Source of the DNA: Marinobacter sp.
GTDB lineage: Bacteria; Pseudomonadota; Gammaproteobacteria; Pseudomonadales; Oleiphilaceae
Direction: 5' to 3'
DNA: 64,000 nucleotides
NCBI GenBank assembly: GCA_018402255.1
Contig: JAGYIS010000005.1
Span: forward strand, 186,001-250,000
Each line of letters opens with the position of its first letter. Position 1 is the first letter of the stretch. Of this stretch, positions 1-10,688 are shown piece after piece. The notes beneath the pieces were generated by a model. It saw nothing but the letters and a program-made list of their open reading frames with translations, did not search any database and was not told where the DNA came from. The translations under genes and the position numbers were made by a program.

Positions 1-278
1 CCGGTACAACGAACCTTCTGGCCTTCGGCCAGACCTTCGAAGTCGCCCAGTACCACGGCGCCGACAGAGTCCCGCTCCAGGTTCAGCGCCATACCGAACG
101 TGCCGTTGGCAAATTCGATCATCTCGCCGTACATAACGTCGGCCAGACCGTGGATCAGTACGATACCGTCAGAAACCGACAGGATCGTACCTTCGTTTTT
201 TGCTTCGGAAGAGATATCGAGCTTCTCGATTCTCTTCTTGATGATGTCACTGATCTCGGATGGATTCAGTTGCTGCAT
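1..278 (-). CDS. atpA: ATP synthase F1 subunit alpha (partial, N-terminal part)
   Basis: Only the first ~92 codons are present; the gene runs off the left edge. The reading begins [18 protein letters not shown] and continues through the beta-barrel N-terminal domain typical of the alpha subunit ([19 protein letters not shown]). Alpha is the non-catalytic nucleotide-binding subunit of the F1 hexamer. The gene follows atpH after a short gap of 28 bases, as in the standard order I-B-E-F-H-A-G-D-C, so gamma, beta and epsilon genes are expected beyond the edge. Confidence 0.95.
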   Translation of the reverse strand, partial: MQQLNPSEISDIIKKRIEKLDISSEAKNEGTILSVSDGIVLIHGLADVMYGEMIEFANGTFGMALNLERDSVGAVVLGDFEGLAEGQKVRCT

Positions 279-306
279 GCCTTTGTCCTCAAACCTTGTG
301 CTGAAA

Positions 307-843
307 TCAGGAGCCCAGAGCCTTGGCCATTCTGGCCAGTTTGCCACGGACTGAAGCGTCGATAACCAGGTCGCCTGTGCGTACTACCACGCCGCCGATC
401 AGGGTCTGATCAACTGCGGTTTCAAGCTCTACCTTGCGCTCCAGCTTTTCGGACAATGCCTTGATCAGTTTCTGCTGTTCGTCGGCAGACAGTTCAAACG
501 CGGTATTGACCGTCAGTTTGACGGAGCGTTCGAGATCTGCACGATACATACTGAACAGTTTAGAAACTTCCGGCAGCAGTGCCAGGCGCTTGTTTTCAGC
601 TAGAATCAACAGGAAATTTCTGAGCGCTTCAGGCAGGGGCTCTTCAAAACAATCAGCGAAGAGTTCTGCTTTGCGTTGCTCAGACAGGCCAGGATTGGCC
701 AGAATGTTCGCTACCTCTTGGTCAGCCGCGACCAGACCTGCAAAAGCCAGAGCCTGATCCCACTGATCAACAGCGTTCTGGTCCTTTGCGGCATCGAATA
801 CGGCTTTCGCGTAGGGTCGGGCTAACGTAGTCAGTTGTGCCAT
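307..843 (-). CDS. atpH: ATP synthase F1 subunit delta
   Basis: This 178-residue protein has the length and pattern of the delta subunit, which links the F1 head to the peripheral stalk made by subunit b. The N-terminal helical domain starts with [15 protein letters not shown], a family hallmark, and the C-terminal part ends with the conserved stretch around [20 protein letters not shown]. It lies between atpF and atpA in the operon, with only 12 bases to atpF. Nothing is unusual about it. Confidence 0.95.
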   Translation of the reverse strand: MAQLTTLARPYAKAVFDAAKDQNAVDQWDQALAFAGLVAADQEVANILANPGLSEQRKAELFADCFEEPLPEALRNFLLILAENKRLALLPEVSKLFSMYRADLERSVKLTVNTAFELSADEQQKLIKALSEKLERKVELETAVDQTLIGGVVVRTGDLVIDASVRGKLARMAKALGS

Positions 844-855
844 GATGACCCTCGT

Positions 856-1326
856 TTAGAGTTCTGCGGCCAGCTTGTCCAGCATCTCGCTGTGAGCTTT
901 GGCATCTACAGAGGTTTCCAGAATCTTCTCGGCACCGGCGATGGCAAGAACTGCCACTTCTTTACGCAGTGCGTCGCGAGCCTGAACACGCTCCTGTTGA
1001 ATTTCGGCCCTGGCCTGCTCAATCAGCTTGTCACCCTCTTTGCGAGCATCGTCTTTTGATGCTTCAACGATCTGGGCGGCACGCTTATTGGCCTGGTCAA
1101 TCAGGACTGCAGCTTCCTGTTTTGCTTTTTGCAATTCTTTGGAGGCTTTTTCCTGCGCAAGTTCCAGATCGAGTGAAGCCCGATCTGCGGCAGAAAGGCC
1201 GTCCGCAATTTTCTTCTGGCGCGCTTCCATGGCTGCCGTAATCGGCGGCCACACAAATTTGACGCAGAACCAGACGAAAATAGCGAAGGCAATCGCTTGC
1301 CCTATCAACGTAAGGTTTATATTCAC
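856..1326 (-). CDS. atpF: ATP synthase Fo subunit b
   Basis: This 156-residue protein has one N-terminal membrane segment (about residues 5-25, [20 protein letters not shown]) followed by a long charged helix rich in Ala, Glu, Lys and Gln. That is the architecture of subunit b, the dimeric peripheral stalk that holds F1 against the Fo ring. It sits between atpE and atpH in the usual order. Length matches the bacterial family (about 156 residues). Confidence 0.95.
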   Translation of the reverse strand: MNINLTLIGQAIAFAIFVWFCVKFVWPPITAAMEARQKKIADGLSAADRASLDLELAQEKASKELQKAKQEAAVLIDQANKRAAQIVEASKDDARKEGDKLIEQARAEIQQERVQARDALRKEVAVLAIAGAEKILETSVDAKAHSEMLDKLAAEL

Positions 1327-1422
1327 GGCAATATACCTCTTGCTATTCGTTGCGTCCTGGTTTCCGGAAAACCGGGCGCGGCTTCAACTCGAGTGAGCAG
1401 CGCCCAGGTTTTTCGGGTGTAA

Positions 1423-1650
1423 TTAACCAGCTACAACGAAGATCAGGTACATCGCGATACCAACACCGATCATTGGAACAGCGTCAAGCAGACCAGCCAT
1501 GATGAAGGTTTTGGTTTGCAGCTGCGGAGCCATTTCTGGCTGACGCGCAGAGGATTCGAGCAGCTTGCCGCCCAGCAGAGCAAAGCCAATGCCGGTGGCC
1601 AGAGCGCCAGAACCCAGGATGATAGCAGCTGCGATGTATACGATTTCCAT
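1423..1650 (-). CDS. atpE: ATP synthase Fo subunit c
   Basis: A 75-residue hydrophobic hairpin protein with two membrane helices joined by the polar loop ARQPE (residues 35-39), which is diagnostic for the c-ring subunit. The ion-carrying carboxylate is Asp56 in the second helix (GLLDAVPMI). The sequence lacks the extra Ser/Thr ligand next to the carboxylate seen in Na+-type rings, so a proton ring is inferred. It lies between atpB and atpF. Confidence 0.95.
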   Translation of the reverse strand: MEIVYIAAAIILGSGALATGIGFALLGGKLLESSARQPEMAPQLQTKTFIMAGLLDAVPMIGVGIAMYLIFVVAG

Positions 1651-1732
1651 TTAAAACTCCTTAGCTTTCAGTTTATTAAAGGTTGATTTTGGATTTCACA
1701 ATCCAGGTTTTCTGAAACTTCTATTGTGTTCG

Positions 1733-2620
<888 letters not shown>

Positions 2621-3028
2621 CTATAGCTGTCTTTGAGGCTGAATCAGGAAGCGCAAAGCACCGCCCAGAACAACCATTACAGCAAAAGTGAATAACAGAG
2701 CCGGTACGTGTACTGGCTCCATCAAGATGAAAACTGCCGCAAAACCGACTGCGGTAAGGGCTAGCTTTATGCCTTCTGCCCTGAACATGTTGCCCACCAT
2801 GACAGGCGCCTGCCGAGCGCCCTGGTACCGGTACATCCGGTGAGCAAAATACGCGTTTGGTATGACAAAAATAAGACCGCCGATGAACGCGGAATACCCT
2901 GCCAAACGACTTTCAAACATCCACAACAGACTGAGGGTGATCACTACCGCCATCTCGATAACCAGCCACTTCAAGAGTGGTAAACGCATGATGGCTTTTG
3001 TTGAACGAGTCATGTCACCTGCTGTCAT
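2621..3028 (-). CDS. atpI: ATP synthase accessory protein I
   Basis: A 135-residue protein with four predicted membrane segments at the head of the ATP synthase operon, the normal place of atpI. AtpI proteins help c-ring assembly and possibly Mg2+ supply; they are poorly conserved, so the call rests mainly on size, topology and position. The first ATG is at 3028. A second ATG at 3013 follows the better ribosome-binding sequence GCAGGTG and may be the true start. The promoter of the operon should lie in the ~200 bases up to parB. Confidence 0.85.
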   Translation of the reverse strand: MTAGDMTRSTKAIMRLPLLKWLVIEMAVVITLSLLWMFESRLAGYSAFIGGLIFVIPNAYFAHRMYRYQGARQAPVMVGNMFRAEGIKLALTAVGFAAVFILMEPVHVPALLFTFAVMVVLGGALRFLIQPQRQL

Positions 3029-3230
3029 TCCAAGCGCGCGGAATTATATGTGTTAACCGATAGCTGTTCAACACAACTCGCTCGAAAAATTGTTGATTTT
3101 TTAAACAGTTCAAGCAGTTCATTCGTCGCATTTCACACAAGTTGTGTTTTGCAACCTGTTTGGCAACCACATGTGGTGTTTGGTGCAAAATGCGCGACTT
3201 TTGGATGATTTTTCCGGAAACACTCAAGAT

Positions 3231-4118
3231 CTAGCGGATATGGCCCAGAATACCATCCAGCTCATCCAGCGAGCTGTACTCGATAACCACTTTGCCCTTG
3301 CCGCGTTTGCCGTGATTGATCGCGACCCTGGCACCCAGGCGCTCCGAAAGGTCGTCCTGAAGGCTTCGAATATTCGGGTCCAGGGCCTTGTTGCCAGAGT
3401 CTTCATCGGCGGGCTTTTCCTGCTGGATTTTGCGCACCAGCGCTTCGGTCTGACGAACAGAGAGTGATTTAGCCACCACCTGACGGGCCACCTGCATCTG
3501 TTGTTCCGGCGGCAGGGTCAGCATGGCGCGGCCATGGCCCATTTCCAGATCACCGTGTTCGAGCATGGTACGCACGTCTTCGCTCAAGCCAATCAGACGC
3601 AGCAGGTTGGTGATGGTGGTGCGTGATTTGCCGACCGCTTCCGCCACCTGGGCCTGGGTGAGGCCAAATTCTTCCTGCAAGCGCTGCAGGGCGAAGGCTT
3701 CTTCAATGGGATTGAGGTTTTCGCGCTGAATGTTCTCAATCAACGCCATGGCGATGGCGGCTTCGTCCGGCACGTTCCGGATAATGGCCGGAATACTGTC
3801 GAGCTCGGCCAGTTGGGTGGCGCGCCAGCGGCGTTCGCCAGCGATCAACTCGTAGCGACCCTCGGCTATCGGTCTCACCACGACGGGTTGCATGACGCCT
3901 TGCTGACGAATGGAATCGGCCAGTTCCTGCAGGGCCGTTGGATCCATGTCCCGGCGCGGCTGATAACGGCCACGCTGGATCAGATCAACGGGAATGTCTC
4001 GCATTTCACGATCGTGGTCGGTGGCTTCCTGATTCAGGTTCACCTTGGAACCCTGTAGCAGAGCCCCCAGACCGCGTTCGCCCAAGCCTCGTTTCTTCGC
4101 CGCCATGGTATTTGTCAT
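3231..4118 (-). CDS. parB: Chromosome partitioning protein ParB
   Basis: A 295-residue ParB/Spo0J protein. It has the N-terminal KKRGLGERGLGALL leader that contacts ParA, the CTP-binding ParB/Srx-type domain with GERRWRA and ENIQRENLNPIEEA, then a helix-turn-helix region (LTQAQVAEAVGKSRTTITNLLRL) that reads parS, and a C-terminal dimer domain. ParB loads on parS, slides as a CTP-dependent clamp and helps place the origin. Two perfect parS sites lie in recF of this window. The gene follows parA by 48 bases. ATG 4118 is used; ATG 4106 is possible. Confidence 0.96.
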   Translation of the reverse strand: MTNTMAAKKRGLGERGLGALLQGSKVNLNQEATDHDREMRDIPVDLIQRGRYQPRRDMDPTALQELADSIRQQGVMQPVVVRPIAEGRYELIAGERRWRATQLAELDSIPAIIRNVPDEAAIAMALIENIQRENLNPIEEAFALQRLQEEFGLTQAQVAEAVGKSRTTITNLLRLIGLSEDVRTMLEHGDLEMGHGRAMLTLPPEQQMQVARQVVAKSLSVRQTEALVRKIQQEKPADEDSGNKALDPNIRSLQDDLSERLGARVAINHGKRGKGKVVIEYSSLDELDGILGHIR

Positions 4119-4166
4119 TCTTCCCGTTGAATTGGTTGCTGCATGGTTGCCTGAGAGCGGGTCATG

Positions 4167-4961
4167 TTACACCGCCAGGGCGGCGGATGTCTTTTTTGAT
4201 CCGTGCCGGCGGACCATTTCCCCGGCCAGCGCCAGGTATGCCACCGCGCCTTTGGAGGCACGATCATAAGCCAGCGCCGGCATGCCATAACTGGGGGCTT
4301 CCGCCAGACGCACATTGCGAGGAATCACAGCACGATAGACCTTGTCGCCAAAAAACTCGCTGAGCTGACTGGACACATCGAGAGTCAGACTGTTGCGCGG
4401 GTCGTACATGGTGCGCAGGATGCCCTCGACTTCCAGGTTCGGGTTCACCGTCTCCTGAATCTGCTCAACCGTGTTCATCAGTGCCGCCAGACCTTCCAGA
4501 GCGTAATACTCACACTGCATCGGAATGAGCACGGAATCCGCCGCAGAAAGGGCATTGACGGTCAGAAGGTTCAGTGACGGCGGGCAATCAATCAGGATGT
4601 AGTCGTAGTTCTCGCGAACCCCATTCAGGGTTAGCCGCAGCCGGTGTTCGCGACCAATCTCGTTCATCAGCTCGACTTCGGCCGCGGTCAGGTCGCCGTT
4701 GGCGGGCAGGATATCAAAGCCGGACGCCTCCGCACGGACGATTACCTCAGCCGGCGTGGCCCGTTTGGTCAGCACATCGTAGCCGGACAACTGCAGGGAG
4801 TTTTTATCAACACCGCTGCCCATGGTGGCGTTGCCCTGGGGATCCATGTCGACCAACAGCACCCGGCGCTTGGTCGCCGCCAGAGACGCCGCAAGATTGA
4901 CGCAGGTGGTGGTTTTGCCTACACCGCCTTTCTGATTGGTCACTGCAATCACGCGCGCCAT
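4167..4961 (-). CDS. parA: Chromosome partitioning ATPase ParA (Soj)
   Basis: A 264-residue ParA-type ATPase with the deviant Walker A motif KGGVGKTT (residues 11-18), the Walker A' box LLVDMDPQGNAT and the Walker B strand ILIDCPPSLNLL. It lacks an N-terminal helix-turn-helix, as expected for the small chromosomal Soj class. ParA binds DNA non-specifically as an ATP dimer and is stimulated by ParB. It is encoded downstream of rsmG by 23 bases and upstream of parB. Confidence 0.97.
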   Translation of the reverse strand: MARVIAVTNQKGGVGKTTTCVNLAASLAATKRRVLLVDMDPQGNATMGSGVDKNSLQLSGYDVLTKRATPAEVIVRAEASGFDILPANGDLTAAEVELMNEIGREHRLRLTLNGVRENYDYILIDCPPSLNLLTVNALSAADSVLIPMQCEYYALEGLAALMNTVEQIQETVNPNLEVEGILRTMYDPRNSLTLDVSSQLSEFFGDKVYRAVIPRNVRLAEAPSYGMPALAYDRASKGAVAYLALAGEMVRRHGSKKTSAALAV

Positions 4962-4984
4962 GCTTTGCCTCCTGCTGTTGCGGG

Positions 4985-5629
4985 TTACCGGGATTGTTCG
5001 CCCCGGGTGACGATCAGCAAGTGCCGTTCGCCGTCAGCACCGGGTACCTTCAGGGCATGACTGGATTCTACCTGCCAGCCAGCCGGAAGGGCAGCTGCTT
5101 CATCATCCGGATACTGACCTTTCATGGCAAGGAACTGGCCATCAGTTGCCAGCAGCTGGTCACACCAGGTCACCAGGTTAGCCAGTGCGGTAAAGGCCCG
5201 ACTGCTGATCTGGGTGAAGGGCTGATCTGGCTGGCAGTCTTCGGCCCGGCCATGAATCACCTCGACATTACTCAAACCAAGCTCCAGCACACACTGGTTC
5301 AGGAACCGGGTTTTCTTGCCGTTGCTGTCGAGCAGAGTGAAACGTTTGTCAGGACAGACAATGGCCAGTGGGATGCCTGGCAGACCGCCTCCCGCCCCGA
5401 CATCCAACAAGTGCCCGGTGGTAACCCACGGCAGGATGCTCAAGCTGTCCAGTAATTGTCGCGAGACCATCACCTGCTCGTCGCGCACGGCCGTCAGGTT
5501 GTAGGCCTTGTTCCATTTATTGAGCAATGCCAGAAAAGCCAGCAACTGTTGCTGCTGACTTTCGCTCAGAGAGAGATTCATCCCGGCCAGTCCGTCACGG
5601 AGCTGACTCGGCCACTGTGGATAAGTCAT
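4985..5629 (-). CDS. rsmG: 16S rRNA (guanine-N7) methyltransferase RsmG (GidB)
   Basis: A 214-residue Rossmann-fold methyltransferase with the S-adenosylmethionine motif LLDVGAGGGLPGIPLAI. RsmG methylates N7 of G527 (E. coli numbering) in 16S rRNA; loss gives low-level streptomycin resistance in several bacteria. The gene begins one base after the stop of mnmG, so the two are probably translationally coupled. The order mnmG-rsmG-parA-parB is the common origin-side arrangement. Confidence 0.96.
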   Translation of the reverse strand: MTYPQWPSQLRDGLAGMNLSLSESQQQQLLAFLALLNKWNKAYNLTAVRDEQVMVSRQLLDSLSILPWVTTGHLLDVGAGGGLPGIPLAIVCPDKRFTLLDSNGKKTRFLNQCVLELGLSNVEVIHGRAEDCQPDQPFTQISSRAFTALANLVTWCDQLLATDGQFLAMKGQYPDDEAAALPAGWQVESSHALKVPGADGERHLLIVTRGEQSR

Positions 5630-5630
5630 A

Positions 5631-7517
5631 TCAGGCGCTTTGTTTACGGATCAGATCCCGTTTTTTCAGGTGGACCAGAATCTGACTGACTGCGGCCGGA
5701 GTCACACCCTGAATGCGGGAGGCCTGGGCCACGGTTTCCGGGCGCACCGCCTGCAGTTTCTGCTTGATTTCATTGGACAGACCGCCGATCACTTCGTAAT
5801 CGAGATCGACCGGCAGGCAGGTATTCTCATTCCTGCGCAAGCGCTCAATCTCGTCGGACTGGCGGGAAATGTAGCCTTCGTATTTGATCTCGATTTCTAC
5901 CTGCTCGGCGACGTTGGGATCGTCCGCGTGCTGGGCACTGATCTCGGCGATGTGCTGGTAGGCGATCTCCGGGCGACGCAGCAGCTCGGCCAGGGACTGG
6001 TCACGGGTCATTGGCTGCTTCAGGTGTCCGTTGGCGCGCTCACCGGCGTCGGTGCCCGGATGAATGCGGGTGCCTTCGAGTCGGCTGCGCTCTTTGGTGA
6101 TCGCTTCGCTCTTGGTACTGAACTTCTGCCAGCGCTCATCATCCACCAGGCCCAGTTTACGGCCGGTTTCAGTCAGGCGCAGGTCGGCGTTGTCTTCGCG
6201 CAGGATCAACCGGTATTCGGCACGGCTGGTGAACATCCGGTAGGGTTCCTGAGTACCCATGGTAATCAGGTCATCCACCAACACGCCCAAATAGGCCTCG
6301 TCCCGGCGCGGGTACCATTCGTCTTTGTCCTGAGCGCGCAAGGCGGCATTGATTCCCGCCAGCAGGCCCTGGGCGCCGGCTTCTTCGTAACCGGTGGTGC
6401 CGTTGATCTGGCCGGCAAAGTAGAGGCCCTGGATAAACTTGGTTTCCAGGGTGTGGCGCAGGTCTTGTGGGTTCAGGTAATCGTATTCGATGGCGTATCC
6501 CGGGCGCAGGATGTGGGCATTCTCGAATCCAGGAATGGATTGCACAGCCTTCAACTGGATATCAAACGGCAGGCTGGTGGAAATGCCGTTGGGGTACAAC
6601 TCGTTGGTGGTCAGGCCTTCTGGTTCGACAAAGATCTGGTGCGAATCCTTATCCGCAAACCGATTGACCTTGTCTTCAATGGATGGGCAATAGCGCGGGC
6701 CCACGCCTTCAATGTTACCGGCAAACATCGGCGAACGATCAAAGCCACTGCGAATAATGTCGTGGGTTTCTGCCGTGGTGCGGGTGACGTAGCAACAGAT
6801 CTGCTCGGGATGCTCATCACGGCTGCCGATAAACGACATGACCGGAGTCGGGTCATCGCCCCATTGCTGCTGCATGGCAGAAAAATCCACGGTGCGGGCA
6901 TCAATGCGCGGTGGTGTGCCGGTTTTCAGACGGCCAACATTGAACGGCAGCTCCCGCAGGCGCTGGGCCAGGGCATTGGCGGGCGCATCACCGGCACGGC
7001 CGCCGGCATGGTGCTGCATACCAATGTGGATAACGCCGCCCAGAAAGGTGCCCGTGGTCAGCACGACAGTCTTGGCGTTGAAACGGATACCGGTCTGGGT
7101 AACCACCCCCACTACCTGATCGTTTTCCACAATCAGATCATCCGCCGCTTGCTGAAACAGGGTCAGGTTGGGCTGGTTTTCCAGGGTATGACGAATTGCC
7201 GCCTTGTACAGAATCCGGTCAGCCTGGGCGCGGGTCGCTCGCACAGCAGGGCCCTTACGACTGTTCAACACACGGAACTGGATGCCGGCCTTATCGGTGG
7301 CCCGGGCCATGGCGCCGCCCAACGCATCGATTTCCTTCACCAGGTGGCTCTTGCCGATCCCCCCGATAGCGGGGTTACAGGACATCTGCCCCAGAGTTTC
7401 AATGTTGTGGGTCAGCAGCAGGGTTTGTGAACCCATGCGTGCAGCCGCCAGCGCGGCTTCAGTCCCGGCATGACCACCACCAATAACAATGACATCGAAA
7501 CGGGTCGGAAACTCCAC
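5631..7517 (-). CDS. mnmG: tRNA uridine-5-carboxymethylaminomethyl modification enzyme MnmG (GidA)
   Basis: This 628-residue protein has the FAD-binding GGGHAG motif (residues 13-18), the family sequence [15 protein letters not shown] and the C-terminal helical domain that contacts MnmE. With MnmE it installs the carboxymethylaminomethyl group at wobble U34 of several tRNAs, using FAD, folate and GTP. Length equals the usual 625-632 residues. Its partner mnmE lies 13 kb away at 20888-22258. The DNA just upstream (7518-7852) carries DnaA boxes, as in E. coli where oriC borders this gene. Confidence 0.98.
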   Translation of the reverse strand: MEFPTRFDVIVIGGGHAGTEAALAAARMGSQTLLLTHNIETLGQMSCNPAIGGIGKSHLVKEIDALGGAMARATDKAGIQFRVLNSRKGPAVRATRAQADRILYKAAIRHTLENQPNLTLFQQAADDLIVENDQVVGVVTQTGIRFNAKTVVLTTGTFLGGVIHIGMQHHAGGRAGDAPANALAQRLRELPFNVGRLKTGTPPRIDARTVDFSAMQQQWGDDPTPVMSFIGSRDEHPEQICCYVTRTTAETHDIIRSGFDRSPMFAGNIEGVGPRYCPSIEDKVNRFADKDSHQIFVEPEGLTTNELYPNGISTSLPFDIQLKAVQSIPGFENAHILRPGYAIEYDYLNPQDLRHTLETKFIQGLYFAGQINGTTGYEEAGAQGLLAGINAALRAQDKDEWYPRRDEAYLGVLVDDLITMGTQEPYRMFTSRAEYRLILREDNADLRLTETGRKLGLVDDERWQKFSTKSEAITKERSRLEGTRIHPGTDAGERANGHLKQPMTRDQSLAELLRRPEIAYQHIAEISAQHADDPNVAEQVEIEIKYEGYISRQSDEIERLRRNENTCLPVDLDYEVIGGLSNEIKQKLQAVRPETVAQASRIQGVTPAAVSQILVHLKKRDLIRKQSA

Positions 7518-7852
7518 ACTACACCTCGGAAATCGGGGATAAAAACAGGGCGGCGAGTATAACGCCTCGCCCGGGAAATTACAGTCGGAATGTGCAAATT
7601 TTAACCAGAGTTAGGCGCGACGGAAAGACCGAAAGGGAACGGGCGAGCTAAAACCCTGTTAAAAAACGGATGTGACTAAGGAAAAACCGAAACTTTTTGC
7701 ATTTCAGTCGGTTGTGACACCCTGTTCAGAAAAGTTTTCAAGAAAGTTATCCACACAGATGATCACTTTTTATCACCCGAAATAAACTATTAACTTATTG
7801 TTTTTATTTGTATATATGGAATTAACCCACGGCTTATCCGTAGGTTTTCCCA
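7518..7852. other. mnmG-side candidate replication origin (DnaA boxes plus AT-rich tract)
   Basis: A 335-base gap without a convincing gene. It holds a perfect DnaA box TTATCCACA at 7747-7755, and a second perfect box of the same orientation at 7857-7865 just beyond it, inside the last codons of the neighbouring transporter. Between them lies a very AT-rich tract (about 7758-7823) starting at a GATC (GATCACTTTTTAT), which resembles a DNA unwinding element. E. coli and Vibrio have oriC at exactly this gene position. The promoter of the mnmG operon must also lie here. Origin activity is an inference. Confidence 0.5.
7747..7755 (+). promoter_or_regulatory. DnaA box (perfect)
   Basis: Exact TTATCCACA, the high-affinity DnaA binding sequence, next to the AT-rich tract upstream of mnmG. 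Confidence 0.75.
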
Positions 7853-9148
7853 CTAATTATCCACAGATTTATCGGCCCGCCGGCGCAACCCCAGCACACT
7901 CACCCACACCAGGGTATTCGCCACCGATAACATCAGAAAAAAGGCCGGTATGCCGAGCCCAAAATACCCAACACCACGATACCCACCAGTGCGCTGCACA
8001 CCATAAACAGTGAATTGATGACATTCAGGGCGGCAATGATTCGGGCCCGCTTGTGATCTGGCGTTTGGTGCTGGATAAAGGCGTACAAAGGCACGATAAA
8101 CAACCCACCACAAATGCCGATGCCCACCAGATCGAGCAGCACCCGGATATACACAGGCTCGGATGATCAGGCTCAGCCAGGTGGAAGGATCAGGGTCTGC
8201 AGGCACGGCAAAGAACAGGTCGATTCCCAACAAGGTCAGGCCAAGGGCCCCCCAGGGTACCGGCGACAGGGTAATCCGGTGTTTGGTCAGGCGCTCACAC
8301 AGCATCGAACCAATGGCAATGCCGACAATGAACATGGCCAGCAGCAGGGTAACCACCGTTTCGTCACCGGCCAACGAGGTTTTGGCAAAGTTGGGGAATT
8401 GCGTCAGGTAGGCGGCACCGAGAAACCAGAACCAGGAAATAGCCAGAATGGCCCAAAGTACCTGGCGCCGCTCTGCCGCGACGGCCATCAGTCGCCAGGT
8501 TTCCAGCAACGGTCGGAAATGCACTTTCACTTCCGGCGTTTCATCCCGGGTATTGGGAACCTGCCGGGCGGCCAGGTAGCCAAGCACCGCCATCACCACC
8601 ACAGCTATCGCAGTAATCCTTGCGGCCTGCTCGGTGGTCATAATCAGCCCGGCGGCGATGGTACCCAGCAGAATCGCCACAAAGGTGCCCATGCTCACCA
8701 ATCCGTTGCCGCCTACCAGTTCGTCGTCGGCCAGCACCCGGGGCAGAATGGAATACTTTACCGGACCAAAAAAGGTGGACTGGACTCCCATCAAAAATAA
8801 CAGCACCAGCAACCACTCGTACCAGCCGAACCACAGGCCCAACGCTGCCGCCAGCATGATGCCAATCTCTACCGCTTTGACGTTGCGAATGATGCGGGCT
8901 TTCTCGTAGCGGTCCGCCATTTGGCCGGCGATGCCCGAAAACAGAAAAAACGGCAGGATAAACAGAAAGGCGGCGATGTTGACCACCACATTCACCGATA
9001 ACCCCATCAGACCACCGGCCTGGAAGGTGATCAGCAGCAGCAGGGCATTCTTGTAGAGGTTGTCGTTGAACGCACCGGAGAACTGCGTCAGATAAAACGG
9101 TAAGAACCTGCGCTGGCCCAGTAACCGGAACTGGCTGTGTTTACTCAT
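7853..9148 (-). CDS. LplT-like MFS transporter (two apparent frameshifts)
   Basis: The N-terminal ~325 residues form a major facilitator membrane protein resembling the lysophospholipid transporter LplT and the N-terminal half of Aas fusions (LTQFSGAFNDNLYKNALLLL, GPVKYSILPRVL). About residue 330 the frame turns to nonsense. The expected residues (DLVGIGICGGLFIVPLYAF onward, ~70 residues) continue in another frame, and the original frame resumes with IPAFFLML to the stop. One extra base near the GG at 8161-8162 and one missing base near the CCC at 7958-7960 would restore a single 431-residue protein. LplT flips lysophospholipids inward for re-acylation; the acyltransferase is not beside it. 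Substrate is uncertain. Confidence 0.75.
   Translation of the reverse strand: MSKHSQFRLLGQRRFLPFYLTQFSGAFNDNLYKNALLLLITFQAGGLMGLSVNVVVNIAAFLFILPFFLFSGIAGQMADRYEKARIIRNVKAVEIGIMLAAALGLWFGWYEWLLVLLFLMGVQSTFFGPVKYSILPRVLADDELVGGNGLVSMGTFVAILLGTIAAGLIMTTEQAARITAIAVVVMAVLGYLAARQVPNTRDETPEVKVHFRPLLETWRLMAVAAERRQVLWAILAISWFWFLGAAYLTQFPNFAKTSLAGDETVVTLLLAMFIVGIAIGSMLCERLTKHRITLSPVPWGALGLTLLGIDLFFAVPADPDPSTWLSLIIRACVYPGAARSGGHRHLWWVVYRAFVRLYPAPNARSQAGPNHCRPECHQFTVYGVQRTGGYRGVGYFGLGIPAFFLMLSVANTLVWVSVLGLRRRADKSVDN
7857..7865 (+). promoter_or_regulatory. DnaA box (perfect) inside the end of the transporter gene
   Basis: Exact TTATCCACA. Read on the minus strand it encodes part of the last residues (Lys-Ser-Val-Asp-Asn) of the LplT-like transporter. 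Same orientation as the box at 7747-7755, 110 bases away start to start. Confidence 0.7.
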
Positions 9149-9373
9149 AAAAACCCTTGTTATGGTGCAAGTTACCCTTCCCGGGGCATTTTGTGCGCCC
9201 TGTTGGTGCAGTGCGCTGATAGCACTGAAACCCCCTCGGTCAAAGAATTGTGGCCACCGCAGGCCTCTGAATCTCTCTCAGGAGGTTGGCACAAAACTGG
9301 CTTGGTCAGTTGTCTTCACCTTTAACGATATCGGCCAGGACGGCTCCATAACTGCAGTATAGGGTTCCTGACC

Positions 9374-10639
9374 ATGAAAAATGTACTGAGGCTTGCCGAG
9401 CATCGGCAACAAAACTCAGGTAAGTCTGCCTGTTTTATAGAACACCACGATTTCAATTCGGTGTATCAACCTATCCTGAGCCCCACCCATCAGAAGCTGG
9501 TCGGTTACGAAGCGCTGGTTCGGGTAAAGCGCGGAAACCAGAATATTCCGCCGACCGAATTGTTCCATCAGGCATCCATTCAGGGCGTAACCACCGATCT
9601 TGACCGGCATTTGCTGAAATTGCATCTGGATAACTTCGGCCTGAAAACCAGCCCGGTCTGGCTGTTTATCAACATTAACCCAGACACACTGTTCCATCAT
9701 GCCGATTATCTGGGCCAGTTGGCCGACCAATGTCGGCAAGTGGGGCTGCACCCGGAACGCATCGTGCTGGAGCTGGTGGAAACGGCCACTCGAGACACCA
9801 ACACCTTGCTTGAATTCGTTCAGGAAGCCCGCGATTACGGTTTCCAGATTGCTATCGATGATTTTGGCATGGGCGATTCCAATTTCGAACGCCTGTGGCG
9901 CATCAACCCTCTGATCGTAAAGATAGATCGCAGCCTGTTGGCAAATGCGGAGAAACATCAACGGGCCCGTTTACTGTTGCACAGTCTGGTCAGGATGATC
10001 CGGGAAAGTGGCAGTCTGGTGCTGCTGGAGGGCATCGAAAATGACGCTCAGGCACGTATCGCCCTGGACACCGAAGCCGACCTGGTTCAAGGCTTTCTGT
10101 TTGCCCGACCAAAACAAAGCTCGCTGGAATGTACCGCCACCGCAGAAAACGTTTTGAAACAGATCATCTCGAAATCCGAGCAAAGCAGCCTGATGGGTTA
10201 CCGGAGTCAGGAAACCTTCCTGAAACTGCTGCGCTTCGAGATGATGGAGGCTTGCCATCAGCTGGTCAGAGGTGAATCCTTTGATAAAGTCTGCCGGACG
10301 CTACTGGAAGTAGAAGGCGTGAAACGGTGCTTCCTGCTCAACAGCGAAGGCGTGCAACAGGGGAGCGTGGCTCACCGCGGCCCGCTATCGGGCGAATACT
10401 TCAACCCGCTGTATCACTCATCAGGCGCCCGCTGGAGCCATCGGGAATACTTCCGCAATGCGCTGGAACGGCCCCAAAAAATCAACAGTTGCAGACCTTA
10501 TGTAGCTCTGCCCGATGCCCGCAGAACCGTCACCCTGTCTACCAGCCTGTCGAGCGCCGACGGCCAGACCATCTTTTGTGTGGATATACATCCGGACGAT
10601 GTGCTGGACGGTCAATTGCTGTTCCCGCCCATCCTCTGA
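9374..10639 (+). CDS. EAL-domain c-di-GMP phosphodiesterase with C-terminal YkuI_C-like sensor domain
   Basis: A 421-residue cytoplasmic protein. Residues ~25-260 form an EAL domain with the signature motif EALVR (46-50), metal-binding positions in NINP, ELVET and DDFG, the lysine in IVKIDRSL, the glutamate in LLEGIE and the QGFLFARP end. All key residues look intact, so hydrolysis of c-di-GMP to pGpG is likely. The last ~150 residues resemble the Cache/PAS-like domain that follows EAL in YkuI (RWSHREYFRNAL, a common Cache-fold stretch), so a small-molecule signal probably controls activity. No membrane segment is seen. It is a single gene with no GGDEF partner here. Confidence 0.85.
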   Translation: MKNVLRLAEHRQQNSGKSACFIEHHDFNSVYQPILSPTHQKLVGYEALVRVKRGNQNIPPTELFHQASIQGVTTDLDRHLLKLHLDNFGLKTSPVWLFININPDTLFHHADYLGQLADQCRQVGLHPERIVLELVETATRDTNTLLEFVQEARDYGFQIAIDDFGMGDSNFERLWRINPLIVKIDRSLLANAEKHQRARLLLHSLVRMIRESGSLVLLEGIENDAQARIALDTEADLVQGFLFARPKQSSLECTATAENVLKQIISKSEQSSLMGYRSQETFLKLLRFEMMEACHQLVRGESFDKVCRTLLEVEGVKRCFLLNSEGVQQGSVAHRGPLSGEYFNPLYHSSGARWSHREYFRNALERPQKINSCRPYVALPDARRTVTLSTSLSSADGQTIFCVDIHPDDVLDGQLLFPPIL

Positions 10640-10651
10640 CAATAACAAACA

Positions 10652-10683
10652 GCGAATCAGCCGGATTGCATCGGCTGATTCGC
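10652..10683 (-). terminator. Rho-independent terminator of the RND efflux operon
   Basis: Perfect 12-base stem (10652-10663 with 10672-10683) and 8-base loop directly after the stop of the RND pump gene. On the minus strand it is followed by a T-rich tail (TGTTTGTTATTG). It may also slow plus-strand transcription from the EAL gene, but no T-run follows on that side. Confidence 0.75.
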
Positions 10684-10688
10684 CTTAC

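Noticed and set aside
5640..7430. Long plus-strand open frame opposite mnmG (596 codons)
   Set aside because: It is an antisense shadow of mnmG; it has no known motif and mnmG itself is certain.
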